40,746 nucleotides of DNA from a virus. The position numbers and the translations under genes are program-made. Shown here one piece after another: positions 38,055 to 40,746 of the stretch (the first letter of the stretch is position 1; each line of letters begins with the position of its first letter). The notes below the pieces were generated by a model, which made no database searches, was not told the DNA's origin, and worked only from the letters and a program-made list of their open reading frames with translations. The stretch is from the IMG/VR virus record IMGVR_UViG_3300034774_000063, positions 1 through 40,746 of that record. One strand, given 5' to 3'.

Positions 38055-38693
38055 TTAGATAGCAGCGTTCACAGGAGAAGGAACTTTTTTCATACCCGTC
38101 TTGTCCGTCTGCTCCATGAAGTCATAGCGGAATACCATCTCAATAGTGTGAAACTCGTTAGTACCATAATTAAACTCAGCAGTCTTCCAGGAAATGGGCA
38201 TAACCCCATAAAGTCTAGTTTCAGCCTGCGGTTGTCCTTGTGCATCTAGCTGAAGAATGGTGCATACAATTGCTTTAAAATTAGCCTTCTTTTTGGACGG
38301 ATCAAACTCACCAAGTTCTCCTAAAAATCTACCAGTCAAAGGGTTGTAGATACGAGAGTACCAACGCCAAAGCGATGCAGCTACTTGAGGTTGATAAAGG
38401 TTATCAAAAGTAGCCGTAAGCTCTTCTGTTTGCCCCTTTCCAGGGTAGAAAACCTTGTCATTAACACGATGCACTTCAATCGGTTCAATAGTAAACCCAA
38501 CGGATGTCAGTTGCTTACAGGCTAAAACTAAATCATGTTGCAAAGTCGAATCAGAACCAGGAACCCCTTGAAAATGCATTTCCCATTGATAAGTCCGTAC
38601 AGAGTCTAATCCCTGAGAAATAACAGGAAGACCAGTACCTACTTTCTCTCTTTTACTACTGCCACCATCGGTATAATAATTATCTAAAGCCAT
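38055..38693 (-). CDS. 19: Tail tube protein, T4 gp19-like
   Basis: A 212-residue protein that should polymerise as hexameric rings forming the inner tail tube. DSVRTYQWEMHFQGVPG, IEPIEVHRVNDKVFYPGKGQ, ELTATFDNLYQPQVAASLWRW and NEFHTIEMVFRYDFME follow the gp19/phage_T4_gp19 pattern of beta-barrel ring subunits. AAGGAG precedes the ATG. It lies 11 bases after the sheath gene, the usual gp18-gp19 order. Confidence 0.9.
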   Translation of the reverse strand: MALDNYYTDGGSSKREKVGTGLPVISQGLDSVRTYQWEMHFQGVPGSDSTLQHDLVLACKQLTSVGFTIEPIEVHRVNDKVFYPGKGQTEELTATFDNLYQPQVAASLWRWYSRIYNPLTGRFLGELGEFDPSKKKANFKAIVCTILQLDAQGQPQAETRLYGVMPISWKTAEFNYGTNEFHTIEMVFRYDFMEQTDKTGMKKVPSPVNAAI

Positions 38694-38704
38694 TTATATT
38701 CTCC

Positions 38705-40746
38705 TTAAAATTGTGCTGATTGGTTAGTGAGGTTAAGTTCAAATATCACCATCTCAGCAGTTTTGGTGGGTTTAATCAGCACTTTACACCACATCTCATT
38801 CCTATCAACCCGTACTGGGGTATTTACTGATGCGTCACAAATAACTCTGTATTCAGTGATGCCTCTTCTATTTGCAATATCACCTAATAGAGGGTTAACT
38901 AGGTCTTGAACTCTCGCCCAAGTAAATCTATCGTTAGGTTCAAAGACAAGTCTTTGAGTAGAAGCAAGAAGAACCTTCTTGATGTAAATCATCAAGCGTC
39001 TAACATTAATTCTATCTAACGCAGTAGGTTGTCTTTGAGAAGTTCTTTGTCCAAAGATAGCTATACCATTCTGGGGGAAGTTAACAATCGGGTTAAGACA
39101 GTTACCACCAGAGTACATAGAATCCCTATCACCTTGGTTAAGAATAACTTCCACATCCGTAGGCTTAGTTAAACGACCTCTAACGAATCCAGCAGGAGCC
39201 CACCAAGGGTCTGCAACCTCATCAGTATAGGTCATCTGTCTTGCTGCAAAGATCTCTGGAGCAAGCCAACGATTTACTCCATCGGCTACAGAAAAGACTT
39301 GAAGCCAAGGCCAGTAGATCGCAGCATAAGAACTATTAACAGCCGAATCTCTAGTAGTAGCAAATCCGTTAGACCAATCAATCGCATCTCCAGGTCTGCC
39401 AACAGCGTAAGGGGGAGAGATTAGTGCCAGGAAATTAGAAGTAGCTTCGGCTTTAGTAATCAGAGCATTTTGAACAGTTTGAAGATCTCCAACCCCAGTA
39501 CCTGGAGCAAGAGCTATAGAAATGTTAAGAACATCATCATCTAAGGCTTCAATACCTGTCTTACCACCATCACTTTCTACCTCACCTATAACAGCAGTAG
39601 CCACCCCATTTTCAGTAGCAGGGATTCCATTAGTACCCGCAGCTAAATTATAAGTACCTTGAACTAACTTAGCAAAGCGAGGGTTAGAGTCAACAGTAGC
39701 GACTCCTCCTTGAGTACCTGCTAAAGTACCTAATGCTCCTAAGTCTTTTAATGGTTTTTCAAAAGAGGTAAGAGCAGTCACAGAAACACCAGCCCCATCA
39801 TCAATGTCTATAGCAGCAGTAATATAATCAGAGGTTCTACCAGCGTAAGTAGTTCCAATATCTGTTTCTAAGAAAGCAGAGGATAACATCCCAGTTTTAT
39901 AGGTTTCAACAGCAGTTCCTAAGTTATTTACTTGATCAACATTAGTATTAGCTCCATTTACTTGAACCTCAAAAGAAACTCCACTAGTAGATCCATCAGC
40001 CTCAGTCCCAGCATTGTATCCTTCTCCAGGCCAAAGGCTTTGAACAAGATAAGCAGCATCCTCGGTATTAATACTCAGCCCAGAAGCAGTAACAGAGGCT
40101 ACACCAACACCACCCCAGCCTCCCTGATGATTAACGACTTGGAAAATAGGTCCTGGAACATAGGTACCATCAGCTTGTTCAATTCCTGCACTAAGTTCCA
40201 TAGTACATAATCCACCAGCAGCAGGGTTAACAATGAAAGTGGAAGCATCAACAGAACTACTATCAGAAAAGATTCCAATCCTATCTGCATCCATAGCACC
40301 CCCTAAGATTTTACTTAAGCCTTTCATAGTAGTAGCACCGTTAGAGGCAGATACACTAAGAGTACCTTTAGGAATATTATAAGTTCTAGAACTTATAGTA
40401 GCTGCTCTTAGTTGATCATAGCAAGTAGCAATGATTCTAACATCAGAAGTACCTAGATCCGCTCCACCAATAGCAGACATACCAGCATCAAGGGTGTGTA
40501 TTCTAATAGGACTAGCAGCAGTACCACTTACTGTAACCGCAGGACACCCCCCTAAAGTAACAGCAGCAGAAGCTTCTTGGGCAGTAGCATCAGCAACACG
40601 AATGAATCTCATAGAGTTGGTAGTCTCTAAAATCTCTTGAGCCCCCTCAAGGGCTTGGCCTTTAATACTTTCGGAAGGCTTTCCAAAAATATCCACTAGC
40701 TGTTGGATGCTTGTAATTAAGGTGGCCTTCTGCCCACTTTGACCAG
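38705..40746 (-). CDS. 18: Contractile tail sheath protein, N-terminus beyond window edge
   Basis: The open frame continues from the stop at 38705 to the right edge, so about 680 residues are visible and the true start lies outside. The first visible residues (GQSGQKATLITSIQQLVDIF then GKPSESIKG) are typical of the early sheath region, so a GTG at 40696 is not the start. The C-terminal third carries sheath hallmarks: VNRWLAPEIFAARQMTYTDE, WWAPAGFVRGRLTKPTDVEV, NGIAIFGQRTSQRQPTALDR, INVRRLMIYIKKVLLASTQ and FEPNDRFTWARVQDLVNPLL. The middle is a Gly/Thr/Ser-rich variable domain. It contracts around the tube during injection. Confidence 0.95.
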   Translation of the reverse strand, partial: GQSGQKATLITSIQQLVDIFGKPSESIKGQALEGAQEILETTNSMRFIRVADATAQEASAAVTLGGCPAVTVSGTAASPIRIHTLDAGMSAIGGADLGTSDVRIIATCYDQLRAATISSRTYNIPKGTLSVSASNGATTMKGLSKILGGAMDADRIGIFSDSSSVDASTFIVNPAAGGLCTMELSAGIEQADGTYVPGPIFQVVNHQGGWGGVGVASVTASGLSINTEDAAYLVQSLWPGEGYNAGTEADGSTSGVSFEVQVNGANTNVDQVNNLGTAVETYKTGMLSSAFLETDIGTTYAGRTSDYITAAIDIDDGAGVSVTALTSFEKPLKDLGALGTLAGTQGGVATVDSNPRFAKLVQGTYNLAAGTNGIPATENGVATAVIGEVESDGGKTGIEALDDDVLNISIALAPGTGVGDLQTVQNALITKAEATSNFLALISPPYAVGRPGDAIDWSNGFATTRDSAVNSSYAAIYWPWLQVFSVADGVNRWLAPEIFAARQMTYTDEVADPWWAPAGFVRGRLTKPTDVEVILNQGDRDSMYSGGNCLNPIVNFPQNGIAIFGQRTSQRQPTALDRINVRRLMIYIKKVLLASTQRLVFEPNDRFTWARVQDLVNPLLGDIANRRGITEYRVICDASVNTPVRVDRNEMWCKVLIKPTKTAEMVIFELNLTNQSAQF

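Noticed and set aside
40696-40698. GTG as the start of the tail sheath gene
   Set aside because: The frame stays open to the window edge and the upstream residues look like normal sheath sequence, so the gene continues outside.
1-40746. CRISPR arrays, insertion sequences and integrase attachment sites
   Set aside because: I found no regularly spaced direct repeats, transposase or integrase gene, and no target duplications.

Overview
The window is part of the genome of a tailed, contractile-tail bacteriophage (myovirus morphology). The evidence is a tail sheath gene running off the right edge, a T4 gp19-like tail tube gene, three phage-type tRNA genes, and a replication/recombination set of T4 style: SbcC/SbcD (gp46/gp47), a UvsX-like recombinase, a gp32-like single-strand binding protein, a UvsY-like candidate and a gp55-like sigma factor. 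Unlike T4, it has a DnaB-type helicase and a family A DNA polymerase with an N-terminal uracil-glycosylase-like domain. The DNA is AT-rich and nearly every gene is on the minus strand; only the sigma factor and a PD-(D/E)xK nuclease are on the plus strand. The host cannot be named. A lipobox protein, LPS-type glycosyltransferases and GDP-deoxyhexose genes would fit a Gram-negative host, but this is inference.

Layout by window position: 1-3560 holds small accessory genes, two methyltransferase or MptE-like enzymes, and a dCMP deaminase. 3587-5171 holds a structured RNA candidate, a secreted beta-helix protein and a 2OG-Fe(II) dioxygenase. 5191-5684 holds tRNA-Arg(UCU), tRNA-Leu(UAA) and tRNA-Ile(UAU) around a small coiled-coil gene. 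5791-9180 holds a Clp-family unfoldase, several small unknown genes and a DUF932 protein. 9235-10218 is the recombinase. 10246-22553 is a glycan-building cluster of glycosyltransferases, sugar and O-methyltransferases, GDP-mannose 4,6-dehydratase, GDP-fucose synthase, a sugar aminotransferase and an alpha-1,2-fucosyltransferase, interrupted only by dUTPase. 22617-33519 carries a lipoprotein, SSB, UvsY-like protein, metallopeptidase, helicase, zinc-ribbon protein, class II ribonucleotide reductase, SbcCD and a DNA polymerase divided over three overlapping frames. 33536-35085 has the two plus-strand genes. 35069-40746 has a 965-residue unknown protein, the tail tube and the tail sheath.

How the genes work together: dCMP deaminase, dUTPase and the reductase supply pyrimidine deoxynucleotides. 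Helicase, SSB, polymerase, UvsX and SbcCD form the replication-recombination machinery. The glycan cluster can in principle make GDP-fucose from GDP-mannose and transfer it to a growing, methylated glycan. A recurring box, CTATAATA in the direction of transcription, sits at almost every transcription-unit boundary. In most cases it is only 5-6 bases before the start codon, which predicts leaderless mRNAs. The gp55-like sigma factor is a natural candidate to read these boxes. No gap without a gene exceeds about 125 bases.
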